The notes under the pieces: generated by a model
Database searches by the model: none
Told to the model about the DNA's origin: nothing
Seen by the model: the letters and a program-made list of their open reading frames with translations, nothing else
Position numbers and translations under genes: made by a program
Assembly: GCF_900101475.1 (NCBI RefSeq)
Contig: NZ_FMZV01000001.1
Coordinates: 124,001 to 188,000 of the forward strand
DNA: 64,000 nt
From: Ruegeria marina
Lineage (GTDB): Bacteria; Pseudomonadota; Alphaproteobacteria; Rhodobacterales; Rhodobacteraceae
Reading direction: 5' to 3'
In this document: positions 52,075 to 62,892 of the stretch, piece after piece
Position numbering within the stretch: position 1 is the first letter of the stretch
Layout of the letters: each line of letters begins with the position of its first letter

Positions 52075-52524
52075 ATGAGTAATATTCTGGTCCTGAATGG
52101 CCCGAACCTGAATTTGTTGGGAACACGACAGCCAGAGGTCTATGGGTCCAACACCCTCGCCATGGTCGAGGAGATGTGCATTGCACATGGCCATGCCCTT
52201 GGCCTGGATGTGTCCTGTTTCCAGTCCAACCACGAAGGCGCGCTGATAGACCGGATTCACGCAGCCAAAGGTCACGAACAGGGGATCATCCTGAACGCCG
52301 GGGCCTATACGCATACGTCGATCGCCCTGATGGACGCCATCGCCTCGGTCGAACTGCCGGTGGTCGAAGTGCATCTGTCGAACATCCATGCACGCGAGGC
52401 CTTTCGCCACAAATCCTATATTGCGCCCGTCGCCCTTGGCCAGATCTGCGGTTTCGGCGCCCAGGGCTACATTCTGGCGCTGGATGCACTGAAAGCCCAC
52501 TTCGCCAAAGAGGCGGCAGAATGA
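52075..52524 (+). CDS. aroQ: Type II 3-dehydroquinate dehydratase
   Basis: Predicted 149-residue AroQ, the third step of the shikimate pathway. The N terminus MSNILVLNGPNLNLLGTRQPEVYG is family-typical; Tyr23 in EVYG is the catalytic base region and the Glu of the usual REP motif is Gln-Pro here (RQP). NAGAYTHTSIALMDAI holds the catalytic His near 81, and SNIHAREAFRHKS closes the site. An in-frame GTG at 52054 would add seven residues without family support. The stop overlaps the start of a LuxR-type gene by four bases (ATGA). Confidence 0.94.
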   Translation: MSNILVLNGPNLNLLGTRQPEVYGSNTLAMVEEMCIAHGHALGLDVSCFQSNHEGALIDRIHAAKGHEQGIILNAGAYTHTSIALMDAIASVELPVVEVHLSNIHAREAFRHKSYIAPVALGQICGFGAQGYILALDALKAHFAKEAAE

Positions 52525-53276
52525 GGCTGCGCAGCTATCTGGAATTCCTGAGTTACGTCAAGACGCTGGAAGAACTCTGGGATGCCCATGCCAAGCAGAT
52601 GGCGTATTTCGGGTTCGACCGGCTTCTCTATGGCTACACCAGCTATCGCACCGCGACATCGCTGGGCGACCCCGAGGATTTCGTGATCCTGACCAATCAC
52701 GACAAGTCCTACATCGACGGATTCCTGCATTCCGGCCTCTACTTTCACGCCCCGATGCTGCATTGGGCCCTGGAGCACGAGGGCGCCGGCAGCTGGAAAA
52801 TGATTGCCGACATGCTGACCAGCGAAACGATGACCCCGCAGGAACATCGCGTCTATGACTTCAACGCCTCGCATGGCGTCACGGCCGGCTATACGGTCAG
52901 CTTCACTTCGATCTCCGCACGCACCAAGGGCGCGATCTCTCTTTGTGCCCGCAAGGGGATGACTCAGAACGAGGTCGACGAGGTCTGGGAAAAACACGGG
53001 CGCGACATCCTGCTGATGAACAACGTCGCCCATCTCAAGATCCTGACCCTGCCTTATGTCGCCCCGAACCGAGCGCTGACACGCAGGCAGCGCGAAGCGC
53101 TGCAATGGGTGGGTGACGGCAAGACGACTCAGGACATCGCGATCCTGATGGGGCTCACGACTGCCACTGTGGAAAAACACCTGCGCCTCGCGCGCGAGGC
53201 GCTTTCGGTCGAAACCACGGCTCAGGCCGTACTGAAGGCGGCCCTGCACAACCAGATATTCATCATGGAAGCCTGA
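52521..53276 (+). CDS. Orphan LuxR-type regulator with altered ligand pocket
   Basis: Predicted 251-residue regulator with an N-terminal autoinducer-binding domain (about 15-165) and a C-terminal LuxR helix-turn-helix (LTRRQREALQWVGDG then TVEKHLRLAREAL, about 185-235). Aligned by spacing to TraR, the positions of Trp57, Tyr61 and Asp70 are Tyr64, Phe68 and Ala77, while Pro71 (Pro78) and Trp85 (Trp92) are kept. Loss of the Asp that holds the homoserine-lactone amide suggests a different ligand or none. No luxI gene is in the window. Translation is coupled to aroQ by ATGA. The frame extends upstream into aroQ but that part is a shadow. Confidence 0.85.
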   Translation: MRLRSYLEFLSYVKTLEELWDAHAKQMAYFGFDRLLYGYTSYRTATSLGDPEDFVILTNHDKSYIDGFLHSGLYFHAPMLHWALEHEGAGSWKMIADMLTSETMTPQEHRVYDFNASHGVTAGYTVSFTSISARTKGAISLCARKGMTQNEVDEVWEKHGRDILLMNNVAHLKILTLPYVAPNRALTRRQREALQWVGDGKTTQDIAILMGLTTATVEKHLRLAREALSVETTAQAVLKAALHNQIFIMEA

Positions 53277-53487
53277 TTGCAAACAGGGAACAACAGATCC
53301 GGGACATCGTAGACCTAATCCTGCTGTTGCAGGATTTCTCCTGCATTGCGAAACGAGTCCTCCAACGATTTCAAATGGTCTGCACCAGCAGCTCGGCCAG
53401 GTTTACCTTAGGTACGGAATCCCCGACTTTCGGACTCGGATCACCTTGGTCAGAATGATCTTGTTCCGTGAGTGGTGGCTTTGGCCT

Positions 53488-53659
53488 AGGGACATCGGGA
53501 AATGATCCTCGTTATTGCCGAGGCTCTCTGACCTGTTCGGCGGCGGGTGCCTATTGATCGGCACACACCGCCGGAGAACATGAGGGACCCCATCCATCCC
53601 CATCAAGCGGGGTCCCTCTACCCATTTAGGCGAAACCGATCCTTCGGTTTCGCCTTTTT
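53488..53659 (+). ncRNA. Candidate structured ncRNA, possibly 6S-like
   Basis: AGGGAC at 53488-53493 can pair with GTCCCT at 53612-53617, closing a long rod. Inside, GTTC/GAAC (53535-53538 with 53576-53579), GGCGG/CCGCC and GTGCC/GGCAC form a strong apical hairpin. A competing hairpin GAGGGACCCC/GGGGTCCCTC (53582-53618) and a terminator follow. A long rod with bulges and a terminator, in a region without a protein, resembles 6S RNA, but I cannot confirm the family without a covariance search. The promoter is not obvious. Confidence 0.45.
53628..53659 (+). terminator. Intrinsic terminator
   Basis: AGGCGAAACCGA at 53628-53639 pairs perfectly with TCGGTTTCGCCT at 53644-53655, followed by TTTT. 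It ends the candidate ncRNA and could also stop read-through from the LuxR gene. Confidence 0.9.
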
Positions 53660-53683
53660 CATGACCGGGAGCGAACAGAAAGA

Positions 53684-53711
53684 AACCGGCCACGCCAGTG
53701 CGCGGCCGGTT
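53684..53711 (-). terminator. Terminator after tsf
   Basis: AACCGGCC at 53684-53691 pairs with GGCCGGTT at 53704-53711. On the minus strand it is followed by TCTTTCT. It lies 46 bases beyond the tsf stop. Confidence 0.75.
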
Positions 53712-53757
53712 CGCAACCTGTCTTGGTCGGGCCGGCCGGGTTCGGCCGCCCCTCTGA

Positions 53758-54633
53758 TCAGCCCTGCGCTGCCTTTGCGACTTCGGCAGCGAAGTCTTCT
53801 TTTTCGACCACGATGCCTTCGCCGACTTCCAGGCGCACGAAACCGGTGATTTCAGCGCCGGCCTGGGCAGCGGCGGCCCCGACGGTCAGATCGGGGTTGA
53901 CCACGAACTGCTGGCTCAGAAGGGTCGACTCGGCGACGAATTTCTTCATCCGGCCTTCGATCATCTTTTCGATCACCGCTTCCGGCTTGCCGGATTCGCG
54001 CGCGATGTCCATCTGGATCTGCTTTTCCTTTTCGACCACTGCGGGGTCCATGTCGGCTTCGCTCAGCGCAGCCGGATTCACGGCGGCGATATGCATCGCG
54101 ACCTGCTTGCCCAGAGCCTCGTCGCCGCCCTTCATGGCGACCAGAACACCGATCTTGCCCATGCCGGTGGCGGCTGCGTTGTGCACATATGTCACCACGT
54201 TGTCGCCTTCGATGCTGGCCATCCGGCGCAGGGTCATGTTCTCGCCGATCTTGGCGATCTTGTCGGTCAAGGTTTCTGCAACGGTCTTGCCGCCCAGGTC
54301 AGCCGCGTTCAGGGCGTCGATATCGGAGACGTTCAACGCGGCGCCCGCGATCCTGGAAACCATGTCCTGGAATTCGGCGTTCTTCGCGACGAAGTCGGTC
54401 TCGGCGTTCACCTCTACGGCCACGCCCTTGCCACCGTCCACGACGACGGCGACCAGGCCCTCGGCAGCGGTGCGGCCCGATTTCTTTGCAGCCTTGGCCA
54501 GACCCTTGGTACGCAGCCAGTCGATGGCGGCTTCCATGTCGCCATTGGTTTCGGTCAGCGCCTTCTTGGCGTCCATCATGCCTGCGCCGGTGCTGTCGCG
54601 CAGTTCTTTCACGAGTGCTGCTGTGATTGCCAT
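53758..54633 (-). CDS. tsf: Elongation factor Ts
   Basis: Predicted 291-residue EF-Ts, which exchanges GDP for GTP on EF-Tu. The N-terminal UBA-like domain is [26 protein letters not shown], shown here in part as [16 protein letters not shown], and the TDFVAKN motif lies near residues 80-86. The Ala-rich dimerisation domain follows. The start has GGAG upstream; five more codons are open before it but not family-like. It follows rpsB, as in most bacteria, with a hairpin in between. Confidence 0.96.
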   Translation of the reverse strand: MAITAALVKELRDSTGAGMMDAKKALTETNGDMEAAIDWLRTKGLAKAAKKSGRTAAEGLVAVVVDGGKGVAVEVNAETDFVAKNAEFQDMVSRIAGAALNVSDIDALNAADLGGKTVAETLTDKIAKIGENMTLRRMASIEGDNVVTYVHNAAATGMGKIGVLVAMKGGDEALGKQVAMHIAAVNPAALSEADMDPAVVEKEKQIQMDIARESGKPEAVIEKMIEGRMKKFVAESTLLSQQFVVNPDLTVGAAAAQAGAEITGFVRLEVGEGIVVEKEDFAAEVAKAAQG

Positions 54634-54662
54634 CTTGGCTCTCCTCAATTCGAAACGGATTT

Positions 54663-54684
54663 GGGGCAGGTCATACCCTGCCCC
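54663..54684 (-). terminator. Hairpin between rpsB and tsf
   Basis: GGGGCAGG at 54663-54670 pairs with CCTGCCCC at 54677-54684 around six bases. It lies 27 bases after the rpsB stop. There is no T run, so it is more likely an attenuator or mRNA stabiliser than a full terminator. Confidence 0.5.
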
Positions 54685-54711
54685 ATATGAAATTCAGATG
54701 ACCGGGGCCGA

Positions 54712-55479
54712 TCAGGCGTTGGATTCTTCCGCCAGCGCCTCTTCGGCAGGCGCGTCTTCCAGTGCGCCAAGATCGACGCCTGCGGCGCCCAGCTGCGCGG
54801 ACATGCCGTCAAGAGCGGCACGCGCGGCCAGATCGCAATAGAGGCCGATGGCGCGGGCGGCGTCATCGTTGCCCGGGATGATATAGTCGACGCCGTCGGG
54901 CGAGCAGTTGGTATCGACCACGGCCACAACCGGGATGCCCAGCTTGTTGGCTTCGGCGATGGCCAGCGCTTCTTTCTTGACGTCGATGACGAAAAGAAGG
55001 TCGGGAACGCCGCCCATTTCGCGGATGCCGCCCAGCGATGCGGTCAGTTTCTGCTGGTCGCGTTCCATGCCCAGACGCTCTTTCTTGGTCAGGCCCTCTG
55101 CACCGGCTTCCATCGCCTCGTCGATGGAGCGCAGGCGCTGGATCGATTGCGAAACGGTTTTCCAGTTGGTCAGCGTGCCGCCCAGCCAGCGGTGGTTCAT
55201 GTAGTACTGGGCCGATTTCTCGGCGGCTTCGGCGATCGGGCCCGAGGCCTGGCGCTTGGTGCCGACAAACAGGACGCGTCCGCCCTTGGCGACGGTGTCG
55301 CGAACGGCCTTCAGCGCCTGGTCCAGCATGGGAACGGTCTGGGTCAGGTCGACAATGTGGATGCCATTGCGTGCGCCGTAGATGAACGGAGCCATGCGGG
55401 GGTTCCAGCGCTGGGTCTGGTGGCCGAAGTGAACGCCAGCTTCAAGCAGCTGACGCATGGAGAACTCGGGAAGAGCCAT
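54712..55479 (-). CDS. rpsB: 30S ribosomal protein S2
   Basis: Predicted 255-residue S2. Family stretches are [20 protein letters not shown] near 8-27, [12 protein letters not shown] near 69-80, [14 protein letters not shown] near 97-110 and [33 protein letters not shown], quoted here in part as [19 protein letters not shown] short acidic C-terminal tail is usual in this group. It starts the rpsB-tsf operon, with its own promoter about 130 bases upstream. Confidence 0.97.
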   Translation of the reverse strand: MALPEFSMRQLLEAGVHFGHQTQRWNPRMAPFIYGARNGIHIVDLTQTVPMLDQALKAVRDTVAKGGRVLFVGTKRQASGPIAEAAEKSAQYYMNHRWLGGTLTNWKTVSQSIQRLRSIDEAMEAGAEGLTKKERLGMERDQQKLTASLGGIREMGGVPDLLFVIDVKKEALAIAEANKLGIPVVAVVDTNCSPDGVDYIIPGNDDAARAIGLYCDLAARAALDGMSAQLGAAGVDLGALEDAPAEEALAEESNA

Positions 55480-55576
55480 GCGGTATTTTCCTTTTCCGGT
55501 TTACGCCTTGGCGGGGGAGAAGAAGCAGATGCTCCAACCGGCGGTCCGGATGGGGATGTCTCCCCCAAACGGGCCA

Positions 55577-55597
55577 AAACCCCGCCTGCGGGTTTTG
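55577..55597. promoter_or_regulatory. Hairpin in the rpsB leader
   Basis: AAAACCCCGC and GCGGGTTTT form a hairpin 98-118 bases upstream of rpsB and just after its predicted promoter. On the minus strand it reads CAAAACCCGCAGGCGGGGTTTTGG. It may be a leader structure for S2 autoregulation or an attenuator. Confidence 0.4.
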
Positions 55598-55606
55598 AAT
55601 GGCGCG

Positions 55607-55635
55607 CATATAAGCCAGCATTGGCACAAGCGCAA
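55607..55635 (-). promoter_or_regulatory. Predicted rpsB promoter
   Basis: On the minus strand, TTGCGC (55630-55635) and TATATG (55607-55612) are separated by 17 bases, a good sigma70-type arrangement about 130 bases before the rpsB start and before the leader hairpin. Confidence 0.6.
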
Positions 55636-55649
55636 GGCCATAATGCCGT

Positions 55650-56477
55650 TCAGGGTCGCGCCAGTTCGTGGGCGTGGCGCACAGCCGCTTCGCAATAGGC
55701 GGCCAGCGCCTTGCGATTTTCGAACCCTGCGACCCGGACAGGTTCGTGATAAATCAGTTCGACCCGCCCCTGACGGCGTGCGGCCAGTATCTTGAGCAGA
55801 TGCGGCCCGAAGTCCATGTCCCCCCACCAGCCATAGAACCTCTCAGGCTCACCCTCGGGCGCATGAAACACCACGGTCACCGGCTGGACATACATGAAAT
55901 CGCGCAGTTCGGGTGCAAAGAAGGCGGCGAACAGCGTGGTCTTGAACGGCAGCACCCTCAGCCCGTCGGTCGAGGTGCCTTCAGGAAAGAACAGCAGCTT
56001 GTGCCCGGCTTTCAGGCGCGCTTCGAACAGGGCGGTCTGTTCGCGCGCCTTCCTTGGATCGCGCTCGATGAATACGGTGCCTGTCGCGCGCGCCAGCCAG
56101 CCGATGCCCGGCCATTTCGCCACTTCGGCCTTGGATACGAAATAAATTCGCTTGCGGGCATTCAGCGCGAAAATATCAAGCCATGACGAATGGTTGGCCA
56201 CCACCGCCCCCCGTTCGCGCATCAGCTCTCCGCTGGATGTGAATCCCATTCCCAGGATGCGGAACGCATTGCGGGAGACGAACTGCGTGATGAACGGGGT
56301 CACGGGACGGCGCATTCCAAAGAGCGGCAATTCGACCAGCCGCAGGCAGAGCAGCACAAGAAGGCCGCCGAACACCAGAAGCGCCAGCGGCAGCCCCCGC
56401 AAGACGACAAGAAGCCAGCCCAGAGAGCCTATCTCGATCGGGTCGGGCGCTTCCTCGCTGTTCCAGAGCGGAGTCAT
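55650..56477 (-). CDS. olsA: Ornithine lipid O-acyltransferase OlsA (PlsC family)
   Basis: Predicted 275-residue membrane-associated acyltransferase. A hydrophobic segment spans about 20-52, and the active-site motif is NHSSWLD with His96 and Asp101. The acceptor motif FFPEGTSTDG follows near 165-174. It lies one base after olsB, so it is the second gene of an ornithine-lipid operon: OlsA adds the second acyl chain to lyso-ornithine lipid. In Ruegeria pomeroyi OlsA is reported to act in both ornithine and glutamine lipid synthesis. Such lipids replace phospholipids in low phosphate. Confidence 0.9.
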   Translation of the reverse strand: MTPLWNSEEAPDPIEIGSLGWLLVVLRGLPLALLVFGGLLVLLCLRLVELPLFGMRRPVTPFITQFVSRNAFRILGMGFTSSGELMRERGAVVANHSSWLDIFALNARKRIYFVSKAEVAKWPGIGWLARATGTVFIERDPRKAREQTALFEARLKAGHKLLFFPEGTSTDGLRVLPFKTTLFAAFFAPELRDFMYVQPVTVVFHAPEGEPERFYGWWGDMDFGPHLLKILAARRQGRVELIYHEPVRVAGFENRKALAAYCEAAVRHAHELARP

Positions 56478-56478
56478 C

Positions 56479-57234
56479 CTAGCTCCCGGAATAGATCTTG
56501 CGCTGACGCTCGTTCATCCGCGCCGTATCGAGTATCAGGCAGACATCGGTGGTATTGAAGGCGTGGTCTATATACGCGCCATCGCCCACGAAACCGCCAA
56601 GCCGGAGGTAAGCCTTAATCAGTGCCGGAACCTCCAGCATTGCCTGCCGGCGGTCGAGCCGGTCCTCTGGCACCCGGTTCATCTCGACAAAATGCGCAGG
56701 CTGTGCCCGTACGCGCAATTCCTCGGGCGCCAGATGATTGTGATACAGCATCGAAAGCGGCTCGGCCATCGCGTCGGCATTGGTGCCGTGAAAACTGGCG
56801 ACACCGAAGAGAACCTCTATCTCGTGCGCGGCCACGTACTGCGCCAGCCCGTTCCAGAGATGGTACATGGCCATGCCGCCGCGATAGTCCGGGTGGACGC
56901 AGGACCGCCCGAGTTCCAGCAGCCGACGACCGGAATTCTTGAGCACGGAGAGATCGTATTCGTCCTCGGAATAGAACTGGCCCACCACCTTCGCCTGTTC
57001 GCACCGCAGGAGACGATAGACGCCGATCACCTGCCTGGTCTGGTTGTGAATGCAGATCATGTGATCGAAGAACGGATCGAACCGGTCCTGCTCCAGACCC
57101 AGCGCGTGGTCGACCATCGCACCGCCGCCGCCGAGTTCGCGCACGAAGACATCGTAACGCAGCGCCTGTGCTGCGCGGATCTCGTCAGGATCTTCGGCGA
57201 TCCTGACAGTGAATGTGGCACTGCGATCTGGCAT
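56479..57234 (-). CDS. olsB: L-ornithine N-alpha-acyltransferase OlsB
   Basis: Predicted 251-residue GNAT-like acyltransferase that joins a 3-hydroxyacyl chain from ACP to ornithine, the first step of ornithine-lipid synthesis. Typical OlsB stretches are AAQALRYDVFVRELG near 20-34, FDHMICIHNQTRQVIGVYRLL, ELGRSCVHPDYRGG near 107-120 and FGVASFHGTNAD. The gene precedes olsA by one base. No clear Pho box was found directly upstream, and the start has only a weak ribosome site, so expression control is uncertain. Confidence 0.93.
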   Translation of the reverse strand: MPDRSATFTVRIAEDPDEIRAAQALRYDVFVRELGGGGAMVDHALGLEQDRFDPFFDHMICIHNQTRQVIGVYRLLRCEQAKVVGQFYSEDEYDLSVLKNSGRRLLELGRSCVHPDYRGGMAMYHLWNGLAQYVAAHEIEVLFGVASFHGTNADAMAEPLSMLYHNHLAPEELRVRAQPAHFVEMNRVPEDRLDRRQAMLEVPALIKAYLRLGGFVGDGAYIDHAFNTTDVCLILDTARMNERQRKIYSGS

Positions 57235-57342
57235 CTGGTGGAGGTTCCAGTAATCCGGGTTGCGGGCACATAGCGCGGCTGCATCACGGTTGGCAACCGA
57301 AAGCGACAGCCAGGTCCGGTGTTAACCTTTCAGAAAGGTAAA

Positions 57343-57525
57343 TCACCGATCAAAGACCGGCACCAGGGCGATGCGTGTCCCGTCGATCACCACCTTTCCC
57401 TGATCGGGAAAGTTCACGGTGATCTTGCCGGCGATATTGGATTGCACCTGGCCAATGCCCCAATCGGGGTAATCGGGGTGGCGCACGTACATGCCCGGTG
57501 CAAGAATGGCATTCAGATCGGTCAT
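57343..57525 (-). CDS. DUF3553 family protein
   Basis: Predicted 60-residue protein of the DUF3553 family, found in many alphaproteobacteria and related to a domain at the end of some UvrD/PcrA-type helicases. The pattern YVRHPDYPDWGIGQVQS and KITVNFPDQGKVVI suggests a small beta-barrel like a CarD/Tudor-type RNA-polymerase-binding fold. It is divergent from chpT (49-base gap) and points toward olsB. Function not established. Confidence 0.85.
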   Translation of the reverse strand: MTDLNAILAPGMYVRHPDYPDWGIGQVQSNIAGKITVNFPDQGKVVIDGTRIALVPVFDR

Positions 57526-57574
57526 GTCCGGCTACCCAGGCAAGGATGTGAAGGTCTGCAAACGGAGGTATCGC

Positions 57575-58171
57575 ATGACCCGAAGCGGCGTCAACCTGGC
57601 CGGGCTGATCGGCTCGCGCATCTGCCACGACCTGATCAGCCCGATCGGGGCAATCACCAATGGGTTGGAGTTGCTTGAAATCACCGGCACGGTCCAAGGC
57701 CCCGAGATGGAACTGATTTCGGACAGTGTCGGCAGCGCAGGCGCGCGGATCAGGTTTTTTCGCATCGCCTACGGGGCGCCGAGCGACCAGCCGATGGGCC
57801 GCACAGAGGTAAGCGGGCTTCTCGACGATCTGAATCAGAACGCCCGGGTCAAGGCCTGGTGGCAGCCCGTCGACCCGGTGCCGCGCACCGAAACCCGGCT
57901 GGCCCTTCTTGCGCTCCAGTGCTGCGAAACGGCGATGCCCCTTGGCGGAAACGTGACCCTGAGCGAGGCGGCCGGGCGATGGACGATCACCGGGACGGCC
58001 GACAAGCTGTCGGTCGACCCGGCCTTGTGGGAGGCGTTGAGCAACCCGGCGGCGCTGGGTCAGATCACGCCCGCGCAAGTTCAGTTCGCCCTGTTGCCCG
58101 CCGCGGCCGCCGATGCCGGGCGCCGGATCACGGTGGAAACCTCCGAAACCCGAGTCATCCTGCAGTTCTGA
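57575..58171 (+). CDS. chpT: Histidine phosphotransferase ChpT
   Basis: Predicted 198-residue ChpT. The phospho-accepting His18 lies in SRICHDLISPIGAITNGLELL, quoted in part as CHDLISPIGAITNG. The rest resembles a degenerate histidine-kinase ATPase domain without ATP motifs, as known for ChpT. It carries phosphate from CckA to CtrA (and CpdR), controlling cell cycle, motility and gene-transfer-agent genes in Rhodobacteraceae. CGGAGG precedes the ATG; 28 further codons are open upstream but unlike the family. It converges with proA with no gap. Confidence 0.9.
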   Translation: MTRSGVNLAGLIGSRICHDLISPIGAITNGLELLEITGTVQGPEMELISDSVGSAGARIRFFRIAYGAPSDQPMGRTEVSGLLDDLNQNARVKAWWQPVDPVPRTETRLALLALQCCETAMPLGGNVTLSEAAGRWTITGTADKLSVDPALWEALSNPAALGQITPAQVQFALLPAAAADAGRRITVETSETRVILQF

Positions 58172-59434
58172 TCACCCCCGGACGGTGCCGTCGCCGCGCA
58201 CCAGGTATTTGAAACTGGTCAGTTGCGCCGCCCCCACCGGGCCGCGCGCATGCATCTTGCCGGTGGCGATGCCGATCTCGGCGCCCATGCCGAACTCGCC
58301 CCCGTCCGCGAACTGGGTCGAGGCATTGTGCATCAGGATGGCGCTGTCGAGCCTCTCGAAAAAATGCGCGGCCGCGGCCGCATCTTCAGTCATGATGCAA
58401 TCGGTATGGTTCGAACCGTATTGCCGGATATGGGCAATCGCTTCGTCGATATCGGCCACGGGTTTGGCCGCAATGATCATGTCGAGGAATTCGCGGCCCC
58501 AGTCCTCGTCCGTTGCCGTTGTGGTGCCGGATTGCGCCAGTGCGCCTTCGGCATGCACATCGACGCCTGCGGCCAGCAGCGCCGCGATGACCTCGCGGCC
58601 CAGCCCCTCGGCGATATCCTGATGGATCAGCAGGCATTCGGCGGCGCCGCAGATGCCGGTGCGGCGCGTCTTGGCGTTCAGCACCACATCGAGCGTTTTC
58701 TGCCGGTCTGCGGCCTTGTCGACATAGATGTGCACGATGCCTTCGAGATGGGCAAAGACGGGCACCCGCGCCTCGCGTTGAACGAGGCCGACCAGCCCCT
58801 TGCCGCCGCGCGGCACGATGACGTCAACATGGTCGGTCATGGTCAGCAATTCGGAGACTGCCGCCCGATCGCGGGTCGGCACCAGTTGGATCGCATCCTC
58901 GGGCAGGTTCGCCGCGCGCAGCCCCTCGACCAGGCAGGCATGGATGGCGCCCGAGGAATGAAAGCTCTCGGAGCCGCCGCGCAGGATCACCGCATTGCCC
59001 GATTTCAGGCAGAGCGCACCGGCATCCGCCGTCACGTTCGGGCGGCTTTCATAGATCACCCCGATCACCCCCAGCGGCGTGCGCACCCGCTGGATGTGGA
59101 GGCCCGAGGGCATGTCCCACTCCGCCAGCACCTCGCCCACCGGATCGGCTTGTTCGGCCACCGTGCGCAGCCCGTCAACGATGCCCTGAATGCGCGCCTC
59201 GTCCAGCTTGAGGCGATCCATCATCGCCGGGCTCAACCCCTTGTCTCGGCCATAGTCCAGATCGCGCGCGTTGGCCGCGATGATCTCGGCCCGGCGGGCC
59301 CAGACCGCATCGGCGGCGGCGATCAGGGCGGCGTGCTTGCGTTCGGCACTGGCAAAGGCCAGTTCGGCGGCAGCGGCCTTGGCGCGCTTGCCGATCCCGG
59401 TCATGACGGCGGAGATGTCTTCGATGTCTTTCAT
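58172..59434 (-). CDS. proA: Gamma-glutamyl phosphate reductase
   Basis: Predicted 420-residue ProA, which reduces glutamyl 5-phosphate with NADPH in proline synthesis. Aldehyde-dehydrogenase-like features include [25 protein letters not shown], quoted in part as [14 protein letters not shown] near 135-150, and the nucleophile Cys in [13 protein letters not shown] near 252-264. It follows proB with 54 bases between, and its stop abuts the stop of chpT. Length is typical. Confidence 0.96.
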   Translation of the reverse strand: MKDIEDISAVMTGIGKRAKAAAAELAFASAERKHAALIAAADAVWARRAEIIAANARDLDYGRDKGLSPAMMDRLKLDEARIQGIVDGLRTVAEQADPVGEVLAEWDMPSGLHIQRVRTPLGVIGVIYESRPNVTADAGALCLKSGNAVILRGGSESFHSSGAIHACLVEGLRAANLPEDAIQLVPTRDRAAVSELLTMTDHVDVIVPRGGKGLVGLVQREARVPVFAHLEGIVHIYVDKAADRQKTLDVVLNAKTRRTGICGAAECLLIHQDIAEGLGREVIAALLAAGVDVHAEGALAQSGTTTATDEDWGREFLDMIIAAKPVADIDEAIAHIRQYGSNHTDCIMTEDAAAAAHFFERLDSAILMHNASTQFADGGEFGMGAEIGIATGKMHARGPVGAAQLTSFKYLVRGDGTVRG

Positions 59435-59488
59435 GGCGGTCCCCTGCGCTTGGGTCTGGTCAATGGGTAACGGGTCGCGGCGGTCAGG

Positions 59489-61626
<2,138 letters not shown>

Positions 61627-61654
61627 CTACTGCAAAGGCCGCGCGCGGCTCAAG

Positions 61655-62191
61655 TCACAGCTTTCGGCTATAGGTCCATGTGGGTACGGTCGCGCCGCGC
61701 GCGACCGAATAACTCTCGGCGTCTCCAAGATACTGAAACCCGCAATGGGTCAAGACCCTGGCTGACGCCGGGTTGTCCTGGAACACGCTGGCGAACATCG
61801 TCGCGTTGTCCATCGGGTTGGTATTAACCAACGCTTCCACCGCCATAGAGGCAATGCCGGTGTTCCAGTAGATCGGCGCCACCCAGTATCCGACTTCGGA
61901 CTGGTTACGGTCCATCTTCTTGAGCGAGATCACCCCGATCAATTCGGGCCCGTTGTCGCGGGTGGCGTCCATCGCCCAGATATCCTCGCCGCGTTGATCG
62001 GACATGGCCCGCGCGACAAACGCCTCGGTCATGCCGGGCGGCAAGGGGTGCGGAATCGCGGTGGTCATCCGCGCGACCCTCTCGTCGCTGGCGTAGTGCT
62101 CGATCAGCCCCATGTCCGATTTGCGCAGGGGGCGCAGGTCGAACCGCTCGGTTTCAATGACCGGCTGATTTATGATTGTATCAAACTTCAT
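61655..62191 (-). CDS. GNAT acetyltransferase (RimJ/RimL-like)
   Basis: Predicted 178-residue acetyltransferase. The sequence ETERFDLRPLRKSDMGLI near 14-31 and NPASARVLTHCGFQYLG near 146-162 are marks of the RimJ/RimL branch, which acetylates protein N termini or small amines. The acetyl-CoA site is less exact (NTGIASMAVEAL replaces the usual RxxGxA). The start overlaps the exporter gene by four bases. It lies between rpmA and obgE, as in many Rhodobacteraceae, but its substrate is unknown. Confidence 0.85.
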   Translation of the reverse strand: MKFDTIINQPVIETERFDLRPLRKSDMGLIEHYASDERVARMTTAIPHPLPPGMTEAFVARAMSDQRGEDIWAMDATRDNGPELIGVISLKKMDRNQSEVGYWVAPIYWNTGIASMAVEALVNTNPMDNATMFASVFQDNPASARVLTHCGFQYLGDAESYSVARGATVPTWTYSRKL

Positions 62192-62796
62192 TCCTGTGCT
62201 CCTCCTCCGAACACAACATAAAAAACCGATGCGACGGTCAGCGCCGCCAGCATCCACATCAGGTATTTCTCGGCCGGCCGTCCTGCAACCGCATGGGCGA
62301 TCCGGTCACCGGCAAATGCCCAGATCGGGTGAAAAACCGCCTGACAGGCCAACAATAGAAAGGCAATCGTCAATGTCGCCTGAAAGTGCGGCGTTCCTGT
62401 GGCCACAAAGCCGGCAAACCCGCCCACGATCATCGCCCAGGCCTTGGGATTGAGCGGATGCACCAGCAGGCCCGCGCGAAATCCGGGTACGCGATCGGTC
62501 TCGGACATCGGGCTCAGGCGGAGATTGGCGATCTTCCAGGCCAGCCAGCAAATATAGGCCACACAAAGGTATTTCAGGCTCTGGAACACCCCGGGCGCCT
62601 GTCCCGCAAGTTCCATAAGTCCGAAGCCGACCGGCCAGATCACCAATTGTTTTCCCAGCGCAACCCCGGCCACAAAAGGCACGGCCGCCCGAAAGCCATA
62701 GCGTGCGCCAGTCGCCATCAGGGCCATGTTGGCAGGCCCCGGCGTGCCGATCTGGCTTGCGGCAAAGATCAGAAAGCTGGTCGTGGCGACGGCCAT
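62188..62796 (-). CDS. LysE-family amino acid exporter
   Basis: Predicted 202-residue inner-membrane protein of the LysE/RhtB family. About six hydrophobic segments are visible, and the N-terminal motif GTPGPANMALMATGARYG near 17-34 is the family signature (GPxxxxxxxxxxxxG). RAGLLVHPLNPKAW near 105-118 is also conserved. These proteins export amino acids such as lysine, threonine or homoserine lactone. It overlaps the acetyltransferase gene by four bases, so the two are cotranslated. Confidence 0.9.
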   Translation of the reverse strand: MAVATTSFLIFAASQIGTPGPANMALMATGARYGFRAAVPFVAGVALGKQLVIWPVGFGLMELAGQAPGVFQSLKYLCVAYICWLAWKIANLRLSPMSETDRVPGFRAGLLVHPLNPKAWAMIVGGFAGFVATGTPHFQATLTIAFLLLACQAVFHPIWAFAGDRIAHAVAGRPAEKYLMWMLAALTVASVFYVVFGGGAQE

Positions 62797-62826
62797 GGTC
62801 GTATCGGATCAAACTTCGGTGAAAAC

Positions 62827-62858
62827 GAAAAAAGGGACCGGCAATTCTTGCCGGTCCC
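62827..62858 (-). terminator. Terminator after rpmA
   Basis: GGGACCGGCAA at 62834-62844 pairs perfectly with TTGCCGGTCCC at 62848-62858. On the minus strand the stem is followed by seven Ts or near-Ts. It lies 35 bases after the rpmA stop and separates it from the exporter gene. Confidence 0.88.
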
Positions 62859-62892
62859 CCATGAATTTTGTCTTGACCTTATGGGTTTCGGC

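Larger units (their letters stand above)
53277..53757. other. Intergenic region with structured RNA-like segment
   Basis: This 481-base region separates convergent genes. Its first 200 bases show nothing clear. From about 53488 there are ordered hairpins and an intrinsic terminator on the plus strand, described separately, and from 53684 a terminator for tsf on the minus strand. Confidence 0.6.

Noticed and set aside
57235-57342. Pho box before olsB, expected because ornithine lipids rise in low phosphate.
   Set aside because: The best candidate (CTGTCGC followed by GGTTGCC at 11 bases) matches too few consensus positions. The ACCTTTC/GAAAGGT inverted repeat at 57326-57339 is not Pho-like.
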